Shown here: one piece after another, positions 25,545-35,129 of the stretch | Layout: every line of letters starts with the position of its first letter | Position numbering within the stretch: the stretch's first letter is position 1 | Source of the DNA: an uncultured PS1 clade bacterium | Lineage (GTDB): Bacteria > Pseudomonadota > Alphaproteobacteria > MED-G09 | DNA length: 59,174 nt | NCBI GenBank assembly: GCA_902537725.1 | Contig: CACBCD010000006.1 | Location: forward strand, 1 to 59,174 | Direction: 5' to 3' | The notes under the pieces: generated by a model | The model's database searches: none | What the model was told of the DNA's origin: nothing | The model's input: the letters and a program-made list of their open reading frames with translations, nothing else | Made by a program: the position numbers and the translations under genes

Positions 25545-25736
25545 CTAATATCTGTTTGTCATATTATTTTTGTATGATTTTTTCTCTTTTTTCTCATCAC
25601 CTTCATTTGCGTTATCTTTTTCAATATGCTCATGAGATGCAGCTGCGTGAGCTTCTGCATCACCACAATGCGCTACAACATTCCCAGAAAATGACATCAA
25701 TAAAACTAATAAACTAAGTGCAATTATTTTATTCAT
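25545..25736 (-). CDS. Small secreted His-rich protein
   Basis: The 63-aa precursor has a signal peptide (residues 1-22, ending VVA) and a mature part opening HCGDAEAHAAASHEH, which packs four histidines and one cysteine into 15 residues. A charged, lysine-rich tail follows. This looks like a metal-binding (copper, zinc or nickel) periplasmic peptide, by composition only. GGAG is 8 nt before the ATG. It is minus strand, between the tiny membrane ORF and the four-helix protein. Confidence 0.55.
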   Translation of the reverse strand: MNKIIALSLLVLLMSFSGNVVAHCGDAEAHAAASHEHIEKDNANEGDEKKEKKSYKNNMTNRY

Positions 25737-25821
25737 AGTAAGTACTCCATTTGATTTATTTCTTTAAATTATATCATAATAAAAAATAATTTTTAGCAAA
25801 TTTTTTAAATGATTTTAATAC

Positions 25822-26130
25822 CTAAACTGTATGTTTATTTATATAAAAAATTGGTATGGCCATAATATGTATCAATGGCACTTTTAAAGGCAAACCTAGA
25901 ATAAAAAATATAGCAACACCAATCATTACTAACATTTGTGGATAAAGTTTTTTCTCATATAGATGCCAGGAAAACCAAACAGAAGAGAGGAAAATTATAA
26001 TCGACTGAAATTGATAGAATTGATATAGATAAACTTTTGGTGCTGCAGGTAGAGATAAAGATGCTCCTATTACACTTAAAATTATAGGTGTTATCCAAAA
26101 AAGATCTTTTAATTTGAAATTTTTAATCAT
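25822..26130 (-). CDS. Small membrane protein, unknown
   Basis: The 102-aa protein has four hydrophobic segments (about 12-30, 40-57, 66-80, 84-98). The first loop is PAAPKVYLYQFYQFQ, and a tryptophan/histidine-containing WFSWHLYEKKLYP joins helices 2 and 3. I do not recognise a family with confidence. It is divergent from the NTF2-like gene over 37 nt and in the same direction as the His-rich secreted protein. Confidence 0.55.
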   Translation of the reverse strand: MIKNFKLKDLFWITPIILSVIGASLSLPAAPKVYLYQFYQFQSIIIFLSSVWFSWHLYEKKLYPQMLVMIGVAIFFILGLPLKVPLIHIMAIPIFYINKHTV

Positions 26131-26167
26131 AGTATTTTATTTCAAGCATAAATAATTTGAGAATACA

Positions 26168-26605
26168 ATGAAGAAAGTATTATGTAGTTTAGCCATTGCC
26201 TTAATGATGACTGGAAGTGGGTATGCATGCGAAACACCTGAAGAATTAATAGATAATTATTTTAATGATTTTAATGCTCAGGATATAATAATGATTGAAA
26301 GAAATTTTTCATTTCCATTAATGGTTATACAGAATGGTAAAAAAACTATTCATAATAATATTTCTACTTTCTTAAATTTCAAAAAAATTAAAAAAACTGG
26401 GTGGAATAAGTCAGTAATTAATTCCTTAACACTTTCTATGAAAAGAGATAAATCAGCTATTACACAGCTAAATTTTTCAAGAATTAACAACGATGGGAAT
26501 GTCTACTTAACATCAGACGTAAATTATATTCTTCTAAAGGAAAATGATCATTGGTATATTTCGGGTATCATAATTGATAGCGATGTCCCACTAGGAGAAT
26601 ATTAA
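26168..26605 (+). CDS. Secreted NTF2-like protein, unknown
   Basis: The 145-aa product has a signal peptide (residues 1-20, GSGYA then Cys). The mature region ETPEELIDNYFNDFNAQDI followed by alternating strands and a terminal HWYISGIIIDSDVPLGEY has the cone-shaped NTF2-like layout. The Cys directly after the signal could be a lipobox variant (GYAC), so it may be a lipoprotein. It ends 12 nt from the convergent 435-aa gene. No function can be assigned. Confidence 0.6.
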   Translation: MKKVLCSLAIALMMTGSGYACETPEELIDNYFNDFNAQDIIMIERNFSFPLMVIQNGKKTIHNNISTFLNFKKIKKTGWNKSVINSLTLSMKRDKSAITQLNFSRINNDGNVYLTSDVNYILLKENDHWYISGIIIDSDVPLGEY

Positions 26606-26617
26606 GAAAATTAAATT

Positions 26618-27925
26618 TTACCAACTAACTTTTGATATTGCTAATGTTGAACAATATAAGACATCATTGTTAAAACCTGGTGTTAAAAACATTCCATTCG
26701 CCATAGGTGTTCTTAAATTAACCTTAGATAAAATTTTACCTTCTAATACATCAATTACTAACAAATAATCACTTTTATCGTCAAAATGGTTAATAACAAG
26801 CTCATTGGATTGTTCAAAATAAATAGGTTGCATTGTTGGTCTTATATTAATTTCCCAATTTTTTTCAAATTTGTTATCATTATAAGAAATTCCAGCAATC
26901 CCTCCATTAATACTATCCCAAACAATACATAATTTATGTTTAGATATATTTAGTGGTGGTGCAATTATACCTCCTTTTTGTTGAGAAAAAGGCTCATATG
27001 AGTATTTTTCACCTGTTTTAATGTTAAATCTTAAAAGCCTTACTTTTCCCTCCCAAGGAGCGGGTAATCTCCAATCTAAAGTTTGAGGAAAACTCTCAAA
27101 TCTTCCATTTGGATTTTCACTAAAAATTGTTCTGACAGTTTCAATATCTCCATTATCCATAAACCATATACTGTCGTCAGATATACATCCATCCCAGGCT
27201 AATCCCTGTTTTTTATCATCATGCCTATATAAAGGGTTCCAAGAATAATCAATTTCCATTTTGTTATTATGAACAATTACTCGCCAAATTTTCTGTTTTC
27301 CAGGGATATAAATATACTCAATACCATCTTCTAATAATGAGGCTATTCTTCCCATTGATGGTTCAGGAAGGGTTAGTGGATCACCAATTGTTTCTAAAGT
27401 TTTACTATCCAGCCTTGTTAGTGTTGACTCCTTATCATTAGTAAGCCTTATATCTTTAGTTATTAATGTATTATCTGATAAAATTAAAAAACCATTATGA
27501 GCTTGATTAACACTAAGTTTTTTTTCTTTAATTACATTACAATTATTATCTAAAAGATGAACATAAGATCCATTAACTTTTAAAATATTACCATCTTGAT
27601 TTACTGCAATTGCCCCACACCAAATATGATCTCCACATTTAAGTTTTGGACTTTCTCTCAAAACACTAAGATCGTCAGGGTTAATTTTTTGGACCCATCC
27701 AAAAGGTTTTGGTCCTATAAATGAAGGCATTGTTCCACCTAGAAAAAGCTCACCTTGATTTCTGTGAACAAACATAACATTCCATCTATTATTAATTTTT
27801 GTAATGACTTTTGGTTTTTTATTTTTTGAATTTAAAACACCATTTGAAACAATTTTTTGCCTTTTATTGCCTCCACATTCAACTGGCCATGGGGAATTTT
27901 TATAATATCCAGTTAAATTGTTCAT
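26618..27925 (-). CDS. Unassigned 435-aa protein, probably beta-propeller
   Basis: The sequence is rich in short beta strands separated by turns, with repeated hydrophobic-x-hydrophobic blocks such as VNQDGNILKVNGSYVHLLDNN, LILSDNTLITKDI and KLCIVWDSINGGIAGI. This spacing resembles a six- or seven-blade WD/PQQ-like propeller. There is no signal peptide, so it is cytosolic unless exported in another way. Several Trp/His/Asp clusters (GDHIWCGAI, GLAWDGCI, WFMDNGD) might line a central pocket. I know no named family. It is monocistronic, convergent with the NTF2-like gene. Confidence 0.65.
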   Translation of the reverse strand: MNNLTGYYKNSPWPVECGGNKRQKIVSNGVLNSKNKKPKVITKINNRWNVMFVHRNQGELFLGGTMPSFIGPKPFGWVQKINPDDLSVLRESPKLKCGDHIWCGAIAVNQDGNILKVNGSYVHLLDNNCNVIKEKKLSVNQAHNGFLILSDNTLITKDIRLTNDKESTLTRLDSKTLETIGDPLTLPEPSMGRIASLLEDGIEYIYIPGKQKIWRVIVHNNKMEIDYSWNPLYRHDDKKQGLAWDGCISDDSIWFMDNGDIETVRTIFSENPNGRFESFPQTLDWRLPAPWEGKVRLLRFNIKTGEKYSYEPFSQQKGGIIAPPLNISKHKLCIVWDSINGGIAGISYNDNKFEKNWEINIRPTMQPIYFEQSNELVINHFDDKSDYLLVIDVLEGKILSKVNLRTPMANGMFLTPGFNNDVLYCSTLAISKVSW

Positions 27926-28123
27926 TTATGACCTTCTGCCTTCAACAAATCTCTTAAATAGTATATGACACACTTTATTGAGAGCATAATAATTTTTATT
28001 GGAAAAATGAGTTAAAAATTAGAAATATTATTAATTTTACAGGTTTTTTTGCAGATACTTTTAGAATATTTATAATTAAAACTGTTAGATATGGCTTATA
28101 ATGGCGTTATTCTGCTAATATCT

Positions 28124-28199
28124 TGGTGAGCCCTGCAGGGGTCGAACCTGCGACAAGCTGATTAAAAGTCAGCTGCTCTACCAACTGAGCTAAGGGCCC
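28124..28199 (-). tRNA. tRNA-Lys (anticodon TTT)
   Basis: On the minus strand a complete 76-nt cloverleaf folds. The acceptor stem GGGCCCT pairs with AGGGCTC (one G-U), and the D arm is GCTC-AGTTGGTA-GAGC. The anticodon arm GCTGA/TCAGC has loop CTTTTAA (anticodon TTT, lysine), and the T arm is GCAGG-TTCGACC-CCTGC. The discriminator A and the CCA end are encoded. It stands alone. The nearly 200 bases between it and the 435-aa gene hold no supported gene. Confidence 0.97.
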
Positions 28200-28335
28200 T
28201 AAATCCAAGATATAGTGAGTCTTTTAATCAATTAAAACGACCAAATCAATTTAAAAATTTAACATTATTGAATTTAATAAAATTTTTAATTTATATATTT
28301 GTAGCAAAATTGATTTTATGTGTTAAATTTTTTTT

Positions 28336-28650
28336 ATGTTTTTAAATCTTAACAGATTTTTATTAATGTCATTTTTTCTTATCCTCTTGAACTCTTGTTC
28401 AACAGTCGAAAGAATTAATGAAACTATTTCAGAAAAAATAAGTATTCTTAAACCTGCTGAAAAAGAAACACCAGATGTTGCTGGTAAACTTGTATGTGCT
28501 GCAGCAGGTATTGAAACAGATGAATGCGTTGAGGCTGTTAAAACCGAAAATGAAGAAATAAATTCAGATGAAATTGATTTAGAAGTATTAGATGATAATT
28601 CTACGGCTAATAATCAAGAATTAAATCAAGAAGAATCTCTATTAAAATAA
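28336..28650 (+). CDS. Small acidic lipoprotein, unknown
   Basis: The 104-aa product has a lipoprotein signal peptide with lipobox LNSC (Cys21), then a Ser/Thr linker. The rest is strongly acidic and probably disordered (many Glu and Asp, for example EEINSDEIDLEVLDDN). One Cys pair lies in LVCAAAGIETDECVEAV. It overlaps the 3' end of the convergent tgt gene by 25 nt. No family is recognised; the localisation is inferred from the lipobox only. Confidence 0.6.
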   Translation: MFLNLNRFLLMSFFLILLNSCSTVERINETISEKISILKPAEKETPDVAGKLVCAAAGIETDECVEAVKTENEEINSDEIDLEVLDDNSTANNQELNQEESLLK

Positions 28651-29744
28651 AATGCCTCTTTAAAATCCTCAAATTTACTGCTTTCAATAGCTTTTCTCAT
28701 ATCAGTCATAAAGTTTTTATAATAATTAAGATTATGAGAAGATATAATTAAACCACCAAGAGGTTCTTTCGATTTTATAAGATGATGAATATATCCACGA
28801 GAAAATCTTTTAGAAAAACTAAAATTTGAAGACTCATCTAAAGGTCTATTATCATTTTCAAAGATCTTGTTTTTAAGGTTTAAAGTTCCGTTTTTACAAT
28901 AGGCATGTCCATGTCTTCCTTCCCTTGTAGGTATAACACAATCAAATATATCAATACCCTCAGAAACAGCTTCAATAATATTTTCTGGTTTACCTACGCC
29001 CATTAAATATCTCACCCTATCATCTGGTAATGTAGGAACAGTATATTTTAGGACTTCGACCATTTTGTCATGCCCTTCACCCACAGCTAAACCACCAACT
29101 GCATAACCATCAAAATCTATATTAATTGTTTCGAGTGAGGATTTAATTCTTAAATCTTCATATGTACTTCCTTGAACTATACCAAATTGAGCATCAGATC
29201 TATTTTTTGAATTTAAATAGGTTTTTCTGGCTCTTTCAGCCCATTCTAATGATAAATTCATAGATTTTTCTGCATCATTATGGGATGAAGGAAAAGGTGT
29301 ACATTCATCTAAAACCATTTGAATATTTGAGCCAATAATATTTTGAGTTTCAACAACATTTTCTGGAGTTAATTCATGTGAAGAACCATCAATATGTGAT
29401 TGAAATATTACACCTTTTTTTGTTATCTTTCTTAATTTTGATAATGACATAACTTGAAAACCACCGGAATCTGTTAAAATAGGCTTATTCCAGTCCATAA
29501 ATTTAGAGAGGTTTGTAAACTCTTTAATTATTTTTAACCCAGGTCTTAAAATATTATGATACGTATTGCTTAGTATCATTTCATAACCAATCTCTTCAAT
29601 TATATTAATTGGGGTTGATTTTATAGCACCTTGTGTAGCAACAGGCATAAATGCAGGTGTTTTGATCTCACCTAGAGAAGTTTCAATAGTTCCTGAACGA
29701 GCATTTTTATCTTGCTTTTCTAGTATAAATTTATACTTAGACAT
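28626..29744 (-). CDS. tgt: tRNA-guanine transglycosylase Tgt, zinc cysteines replaced
   Basis: Tgt swaps guanine 34 for preQ1 in tRNAs with GUN anticodons. The 372-aa TIM barrel keeps LTDSGGFQVMSL, the MVLDECTPFP aspartate region and FDCVIPTREGRHGHAY with the catalytic Asp. The zinc site does not fit: the canonical C-x-C-x-x-C before the YSRAYLHH helix reads S-N-F-S-F-S, so Ser306, Phe308 and Ser311 replace the three cysteines. The fourth ligand, His337 in SSHNL, remains. Length and alignment are otherwise normal. It is last in gyrA-coaD-ppi-queA-tgt, one nt after queA. Confidence 0.88.
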   Translation of the reverse strand: MSKYKFILEKQDKNARSGTIETSLGEIKTPAFMPVATQGAIKSTPINIIEEIGYEMILSNTYHNILRPGLKIIKEFTNLSKFMDWNKPILTDSGGFQVMSLSKLRKITKKGVIFQSHIDGSSHELTPENVVETQNIIGSNIQMVLDECTPFPSSHNDAEKSMNLSLEWAERARKTYLNSKNRSDAQFGIVQGSTYEDLRIKSSLETINIDFDGYAVGGLAVGEGHDKMVEVLKYTVPTLPDDRVRYLMGVGKPENIIEAVSEGIDIFDCVIPTREGRHGHAYCKNGTLNLKNKIFENDNRPLDESSNFSFSKRFSRGYIHHLIKSKEPLGGLIISSHNLNYYKNFMTDMRKAIESSKFEDFKEAFYFNRDSS

Positions 29745-29745
29745 T

Positions 29746-30807
29746 TTATTTCTCTAAGAGACATGCATCGCCATATGAATAAAACCTATATTTATTTTTT
29801 ATAGCGTAGTTATAAGCATTTAACATTTTATTTGTTCCCATTAATGCACAAACCAAAATAAATAATGATGATTTTGGAAGATGAAAATTAGTAATCAATG
29901 CATCAATTGAGTTAATATCAATTCCTGGATAAATAAACTTATTAGTTTTCTTGTTTATCGGCTTAAATTCTCCATTTTCAAAAGAGGTTTCAAGGGTCCT
30001 TAGCGCAGTAGTTCCAACACAAATAATTCTATTGTCTTTTGAATTTTTAGCCTTATTTAAAATTTTAGCTGTTTTACTCGATAAATAGCAGTATTCACTA
30101 TGAAGAGTATTTTCTTTTACATTGTCATCCCTCAATGGAAGAAATGTTCCTAAACCTATGTTTAGAGTTAATTTTTCTATTTTAACACCTTTTTTTATTA
30201 TTTTTTCAATTAAATTATCTGTAAAATGTAAACCGGCTGTCGGAGCAGCAATAGATCCCTCTTTATTTTGAAAAATTGTTTGATAGTCCGAATTGTCCTC
30301 ATCATTTAGAGCTCTTTTTGAGGTAATATATGGTGGAAGCATAACATCACCCTTCTCTTTTAGAATATTTATAAATTTTTCATTATCTGAAGCAAAATCA
30401 ATAGTTACCTCACCCTCATTTTTATCAATTATCTGGGCGAAAAGATCATAAAATTTATCATTATCATTTTTAAAAAATAATAAATCGTTTTTATTAATTT
30501 TTCTTGCTGGCTTTGCTAAAGCTTTCCATTGACCGTTTTCTTTGTTTTCAAAAAAAGTAAACGATATTCTGGTTAATTCTTTCTCAGCATTTACCTTAAA
30601 TCCAATTATTTTTGACGGTATAACTTTTGTATCATTTACTACTAATACGTCACCATCGTTTAAGAAATTAGTTAACTGGCTAAAGGTAGTGTCCTCAAAG
30701 AAATCAGATGAATTAACCCTTAAAAGTTTTGAACTATCTCTGGGTTTTGCAGGATTTAAAGCTATTAATTCATCGGGAAGTTTAAAATCAAAGTCAGAAA
30801 GCTTCAT
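29746..30807 (-). CDS. queA: S-adenosylmethionine:tRNA ribosyltransferase-isomerase QueA
   Basis: QueA converts preQ1 on tRNA to epoxyqueuosine. The 353-aa protein matches throughout: FDFKLPDELIALNPAKPRDSSKLL at the start (DSSKLL motif), PPYITSKR, then PTAGLHFTDNL and LNIGLGTFLP in the active site, and ITNFHLPKSSLFILVCAL near the end. The length is normal. The ATG overlaps the ppi stop (TAATG). It works before and after the Tgt exchange in the same pathway, consistent with linkage to tgt. Confidence 0.95.
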   Translation of the reverse strand: MKLSDFDFKLPDELIALNPAKPRDSSKLLRVNSSDFFEDTTFSQLTNFLNDGDVLVVNDTKVIPSKIIGFKVNAEKELTRISFTFFENKENGQWKALAKPARKINKNDLLFFKNDNDKFYDLFAQIIDKNEGEVTIDFASDNEKFINILKEKGDVMLPPYITSKRALNDEDNSDYQTIFQNKEGSIAAPTAGLHFTDNLIEKIIKKGVKIEKLTLNIGLGTFLPLRDDNVKENTLHSEYCYLSSKTAKILNKAKNSKDNRIICVGTTALRTLETSFENGEFKPINKKTNKFIYPGIDINSIDALITNFHLPKSSLFILVCALMGTNKMLNAYNYAIKNKYRFYSYGDACLLEK

Positions 30808-31373
30808 TAATTATTTTCAGATAGCCTAATAGAAATTATTTTATCTGGAAACTCTGGTGGCTCCCCTCTAACAATTTTGTCAATAAACTCCATACCTTCT
30901 TTAACTCTACCAAATACAGTATATTGATTATTTAAAAAAGACGCCTCTTGAAAGCATATGAAAAATTGAGAGTTAGCACTATCGGGGTGCTGGGATCTAG
31001 CCATTCCAAGTGTACCTCTTTCAAAAGGAGTTGGAGTAAACTCAGCTCTAATATCAGGTAAATCAGAGCCGCCCATACCCGTTCCTGTTGGATCCCCAGT
31101 TTGGGCCATAAAACCTTCAATAACTCTATGAAAAACTATACCATCATAAAATCCTTCACTTACAAGGGTTTTAATTTGTTTCACATGATTTGGTGCAATA
31201 TCAGGAAATAATTCAATTATAACGCTTGCTGTAGGAGAATCTTCACCTGGATCTGTTACCTTTTCATTTTGAGTAATTACCATTGTTAGAATATTGTCAT
31301 TATTTTCGGCCATAATTTCTCCATTTGTTAAAAATAAAAGAATTAATAAATATAATAATTTTATAATTTTCAT
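30807..31373 (-). CDS. Peptidyl-prolyl cis-trans isomerase (cyclophilin), exported
   Basis: A signal peptide (about 1-22) precedes a compact bacterial cyclophilin of about 165 residues with FYDGIVFHRVIEGFMAQTGD, then FERGTLGMARSQHPDSANSQ and QFFICF. These include the catalytic Arg and the conserved Phe-Met-Gln core. It accelerates X-Pro isomerisation, probably in the periplasm. A cyclophilin gene between coaD and queA is a standard alphaproteobacterial arrangement. Only one of the usual two tandem copies is present here. Confidence 0.93.
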   Translation of the reverse strand: MKIIKLLYLLILLFLTNGEIMAENNDNILTMVITQNEKVTDPGEDSPTASVIIELFPDIAPNHVKQIKTLVSEGFYDGIVFHRVIEGFMAQTGDPTGTGMGGSDLPDIRAEFTPTPFERGTLGMARSQHPDSANSQFFICFQEASFLNNQYTVFGRVKEGMEFIDKIVRGEPPEFPDKIISIRLSENN

Positions 31374-31375
31374 TT

Positions 31376-31864
31376 CTAAGACTTTGTTTTCAATTGATTT
31401 TTTATACTATCACTTACAAAACCAGTTACATCTCCACCCATTAGTGAAATTTGTTTTACAAGTGAAGAATGAATAAAACTAAATTCTGGTTTTGACATTA
31501 AAAATATTGTTTCTAATTCAGGGCACATAACAGTATTCATACCTGCCATTTGAGCCTCGTAATCATAATCAACTGGTCCTCTAACACCTTTAATAAGGGA
31601 AATTGCATCATATTTTCTGGCTAAATCCACAACTAAACCCTCGAAACATTCTACTGTAACTTTATTATTGTTTGGTAAATTTATTTCTTTTACCTCATTT
31701 TCAATCATTTCAACACGTTCTTGAGGAGTGAAAAGGGTTTTTTTATTTTGATTTACACCAACGGCAATAACAACTTCGTCAAAAATCTTTAAACTTCTTA
31801 ACAAAATATCTCTATGGCCAAGTGTGAATGGATCAAATGATCCTGGATAAACTGCAAGAGTCAT
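31376..31864 (-). CDS. coaD: Phosphopantetheine adenylyltransferase
   Basis: CoaD transfers AMP to 4'-phosphopantetheine, the fourth step of coenzyme A synthesis. The 162-aa nucleotidyltransferase has the T-x-x-H-type motif YPGSFDPFTLGHRDILLRS, the ligand-binding RGPVDYDYEAQMAGMN and the C-terminal SSLVKQISLMGGDV. The length is normal. It lies between gyrA and the cyclophilin gene with 2-nt gaps, so the set is one transcript. GAGG just upstream supports ATG 31864. Confidence 0.95.
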   Translation of the reverse strand: MTLAVYPGSFDPFTLGHRDILLRSLKIFDEVVIAVGVNQNKKTLFTPQERVEMIENEVKEINLPNNNKVTVECFEGLVVDLARKYDAISLIKGVRGPVDYDYEAQMAGMNTVMCPELETIFLMSKPEFSFIHSSLVKQISLMGGDVTGFVSDSIKNQLKTKS

Positions 31865-31866
31865 TA

Positions 31867-34551
31867 TTAATCCTCCTCACTATCATGTTCTACAACTCTT
31901 TCAACACTAACAACAGAGGAATATTCACTAATATTAAATATTTTAACACCTTGAGTATTTCTTCCCATTATTCTAATACCTGAAACAGGACAGCGAATTA
32001 ACTGACCGTTGTCATCAATAAGCATTATTTCATCATTTTCGTCAATTGGGAAAGATGAAACCATATCAGAATTTGATTTAGTCAACATCATGCTAATAAC
32101 ACCTTTCCCTCCTCTATTCGTTAACCTATATTCGTAAGAAGAAGTTCTTTTTCCTTGACCGTTGGATGCTACAGTTAAAATGACCTGTTCTTTTGCCGCT
32201 AATTCTGCATACCTTTCCGTTGATAATTCTAAACTGACATCTTCATCAGCAATACTCTCTTCGGTGTCATCTTTAGCTCTTCTCATAATAGAAGATGCCT
32301 TAAGATAAGCCCTAAACTCATCTGTTTCTCCCTCAACATGGTTTAAAATTGACATTGCCATAACACTATCATTTTTATCTAGTTTAATACCTCTCACACC
32401 TGTAGAGGAGCGTGATGCAAAAACCCTTACTTTATCAACTGAGAATCTAATACACTGACCCTTCTTTGTTGCTAGAAGAATATCGTTATCATCTGTACAA
32501 GTTTGAACAGAAATTATTGACTCACCTTCTGAAGGTTTCATTGCTATTTTACCATTTTTATTAATTCTAAGAAAATCTGATAAATTATTTCTTCGAATGC
32601 CACCTGTAGAAGTAGCAAACATCACATACAAGTCCTTCCAGTCATCTTCATTTTCAGAAAGAGGCATTATAGTAGTAATAACTTCTCCTTCAGATAACGG
32701 TAATAGATTTATAAGTGCTTTACCCTTTGCTTGAGGACTGGATATGGGTAAAAGATAAGTTTTTAACTTGTATACCATTCCTGTTGATGAAAAGAATAAG
32801 ATTGGTTGATGAGTATTTGCTACAAAAATATTTGTTACAAAATCCTCATCTTTTGTTTGCATTCCAGATCTACCTTTTCCACCTCTATTTTGAGATCTAT
32901 AGGTAGAAAGTGGTACTCTTTTAATATAACCTGAGTGACTAACTGTGACAGCCATTTCTTCTTTTTTGATTAAATCTTCGTCCTGAACATCATCGATATA
33001 ATCCACTATCTCTGTTCTTCTGGGGATTGAAAAATTATCTCTAATTTCAGTTAATTCTTTTTTTATTATATCAATAACTTTTTCTTTGCTCTTTAATGTA
33101 AGAAGATAATCTTCAATATTTTTTTTCAATTCATCCATTTCATTTTCGATGTCTTCTTTTCCAATTGCAGTAAGTCTTTGAAGTCTAAGTTCTAATATTG
33201 CCCTTGCTTGTTCATCTGAAAACTTACAAAGACCTTTTTTTGATAGACTGTGACGAGGATCATCTATAAGTTCAATTAAAGATTTTACATCTTTTGCAGG
33301 CCACTCTTTTTTCATTAATTTTTCTTTAGCATCAGAAGGGCTTTTTGATGAACGTATAAGTTTAATGATTTCATCAATATTTGAAACTGCAATTGCTAAA
33401 CCAACTAAAATATGAGCCCTATCTCTTGCTTTATTTAAAAGAAATTTAATTCTTCTAGTAACTACATCTTCTCTGAAATCTAAAAAACACTCTAATAATT
33501 CTTTTAAATTCAATGTTTTTGGATTTCCTCTATCAAGGGCAACTGTATTTGCACCGAAAGAGGTCTGTAATTGAGTGTATCTATACAATTGATTTAAAAT
33601 TACATCTGGAACAGCATCTTTTCTCAGCTCAATATATATTCTCATCCCATTTCTGTCGCTTTCATCTCGTAGATCTGTAATTCCATCAATCGTTTTTTCA
33701 CGAACAAGTTCTGCAATCTTTTCTATTAGGGATACTTTATTAAGTTGATATGGTATCTCCGAAATAATTATAGCTTTCTTATCTTTTGGAAGATCTTCAA
33801 TTGAAACTTTACCTCTAATTATAATTGAACCTTTTCCAGTTGAATAAGCACTTCTTGAACCAGATTGACCTAAGATTATTCCACCAGTAGGAAAGTCTGG
33901 ACCAGGAACAATTTCTATTAATTCATCGATAGAGGCTTCTGGTTTATCTAAAAGTAATAAACACGCATCAGTTATTTCACCTAAATTGTGTGGAGGAATA
34001 TTTGTTGCCATGCCAACAGCGATACCGCCAGCACCATTTACAAGCAGATTTGGAAATTCAGCTGGTATTACTATAGGCTCAGATTCTGAGTTATCATAGT
34101 TTTCTTGAAAATCAACTGTTTCTTTATCAAGGTCATTAAGCAAGTGCTGGCTTATTTTTTCCATCCTTACTTCCGTATAGCGCATTGCAGCTGGAGGGTC
34201 TCCATCTACGGATCCAAAGTTACCCTGCCCCTCAATAAGGGGTAAGTGCATAGAAAAAGGTTGAGCCATTCTTACAAGTGCATCATAGATGCTTTGATCG
34301 CCATGAGGATGGTATTTACCTATTACATCACCGACCACACGAGCGGATTTTCTATATGGTTTATTCCACTCATAGTTATTTTCATACATTGAATAAAGTA
34401 TTCTTCTGTGAACTGGTTTTAAACCATCACGCGCATCAGGCAGTGCTCTAGATACTATTACACTCATTGCGTAATCTAGATAAGATTGACGCATTTCAGT
34501 ATCTAAGTTGATATTAGAAATTTCTGAATTTTCATCTACTATATCTGACAT
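31867..34551 (-). CDS. gyrA: DNA gyrase subunit A
   Basis: The 894-aa GyrA has the winged-helix and tower core with catalytic Tyr in [10 protein letters not shown]. The quinolone-region sequence [20 protein letters not shown] has Gln at the position of E. coli Ser83. The C-terminal pinwheel contains the GyrA box as [11 protein letters not shown] (conserved RGGKG) and a second [12 protein letters not shown] 34551 has AAAGGG 5 nt upstream. A GTG at 34557 is in frame but overlaps that site. It heads the coaD-ppi-queA-tgt operon and follows ssb after a 134-nt gap that holds no recognisable element. Confidence 0.96.
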   Translation of the reverse strand: MSDIVDENSEISNINLDTEMRQSYLDYAMSVIVSRALPDARDGLKPVHRRILYSMYENNYEWNKPYRKSARVVGDVIGKYHPHGDQSIYDALVRMAQPFSMHLPLIEGQGNFGSVDGDPPAAMRYTEVRMEKISQHLLNDLDKETVDFQENYDNSESEPIVIPAEFPNLLVNGAGGIAVGMATNIPPHNLGEITDACLLLLDKPEASIDELIEIVPGPDFPTGGIILGQSGSRSAYSTGKGSIIIRGKVSIEDLPKDKKAIIISEIPYQLNKVSLIEKIAELVREKTIDGITDLRDESDRNGMRIYIELRKDAVPDVILNQLYRYTQLQTSFGANTVALDRGNPKTLNLKELLECFLDFREDVVTRRIKFLLNKARDRAHILVGLAIAVSNIDEIIKLIRSSKSPSDAKEKLMKKEWPAKDVKSLIELIDDPRHSLSKKGLCKFSDEQARAILELRLQRLTAIGKEDIENEMDELKKNIEDYLLTLKSKEKVIDIIKKELTEIRDNFSIPRRTEIVDYIDDVQDEDLIKKEEMAVTVSHSGYIKRVPLSTYRSQNRGGKGRSGMQTKDEDFVTNIFVANTHQPILFFSSTGMVYKLKTYLLPISSPQAKGKALINLLPLSEGEVITTIMPLSENEDDWKDLYVMFATSTGGIRRNNLSDFLRINKNGKIAMKPSEGESIISVQTCTDDNDILLATKKGQCIRFSVDKVRVFASRSSTGVRGIKLDKNDSVMAMSILNHVEGETDEFRAYLKASSIMRRAKDDTEESIADEDVSLELSTERYAELAAKEQVILTVASNGQGKRTSSYEYRLTNRGGKGVISMMLTKSNSDMVSSFPIDENDEIMLIDDNGQLIRCPVSGIRIMGRNTQGVKIFNISEYSSVVSVERVVEHDSEED

Positions 34552-34685
34552 AAACACCCTTTAAAGAAATGATTTAAAACGAATCAAATCATAAAAAAAT
34601 ATGTCATTATTTTAACACTTTTAAGCCCTAGCATCAATTAATTAAGAATAATAGAAATTTAAAATTATATATTGAAAACAATAAC

Positions 34686-35129
34686 TTAAAAAGGAATATC
34701 GTCATCCATATCAGAGCTAATAGATGTAGATTCACTGGATATTGAGTCATTTCCAAAATCCGAGGAAGAATTATCATTTCTGCCTCCAAGCATAGTTAAA
34801 TTTCCATTAAAATTTTGAAGAACTACCTCTGTAGTATATTTTTCAATACCATCTTTATCTTCCCATTTTCTTGTCTGTAATTGACCTTCCAAAAAGACTT
34901 TTGAACCCTTTTTTAAGTACTCTTCTGCGATTCTAACGAGACCTTCATTAAATATAACTATTCTATGCCATTCTGTTTTGTCACGTCTTTCGCCAGAGTT
35001 TTTATCTTTCCAGCTTTCTGTCGTAGCTATTGAAAAAGTACACAATGACCTTCCGTCTTGAGTACTTCTCACTTCTGGATCATTCCCTAAATTACCTATA
35101 AGCATTACCTTATTCAAACTACCTGCCAT
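34686..35129 (-). CDS. ssb: Single-stranded DNA-binding protein
   Basis: The 147-aa SSB has an N-terminal OB fold (MAGSLNKVMLIGNLGNDPE, TEWHRIVIFNEGLVRIAEEY, GSKVFLEGQLQTRKWEDKDG), a Ser/Asn-rich linker and the acidic tip DMDDDIPF that recruits repair proteins. ATG 35129 is selected because GGAG lies 6 nt upstream. A TTG at 35141 is in frame but implausible. It is divergent from uvrA. The shared 109-nt region contains no GAAC-N7-GAAC or GTTC-N7-GTTC LexA site that I can see. Confidence 0.95.
   Translation of the reverse strand: MAGSLNKVMLIGNLGNDPEVRSTQDGRSLCTFSIATTESWKDKNSGERRDKTEWHRIVIFNEGLVRIAEEYLKKGSKVFLEGQLQTRKWEDKDGIEKYTTEVVLQNFNGNLTMLGGRNDNSSSDFGNDSISSESTSISSDMDDDIPF

Noticed and set aside
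22239-28000. Prophage or genomic island
   Set aside because: No integrase, structural phage genes, tRNA-flanking repeats or insertion sequences are visible. Small unknown genes alone do not justify the call.
28015-28098. Short open stretch (EL-KIRNIINFTGFF...) between the 435-aa gene and tRNA-Lys
   Set aside because: No start codon or ribosome site, short, and AT-rich. It looks like chance.
30542-30829. 95-codon plus-strand frame across queA
   Set aside because: It is antisense to queA and has no homology or ribosome site; a shadow frame.
31867-34551. Gln at the GyrA Ser83 position read as acquired quinolone resistance
   Set aside because: [14 protein letters not shown]-type sequences are normal in many alphaproteobacteria, so this is probably lineage-typical.
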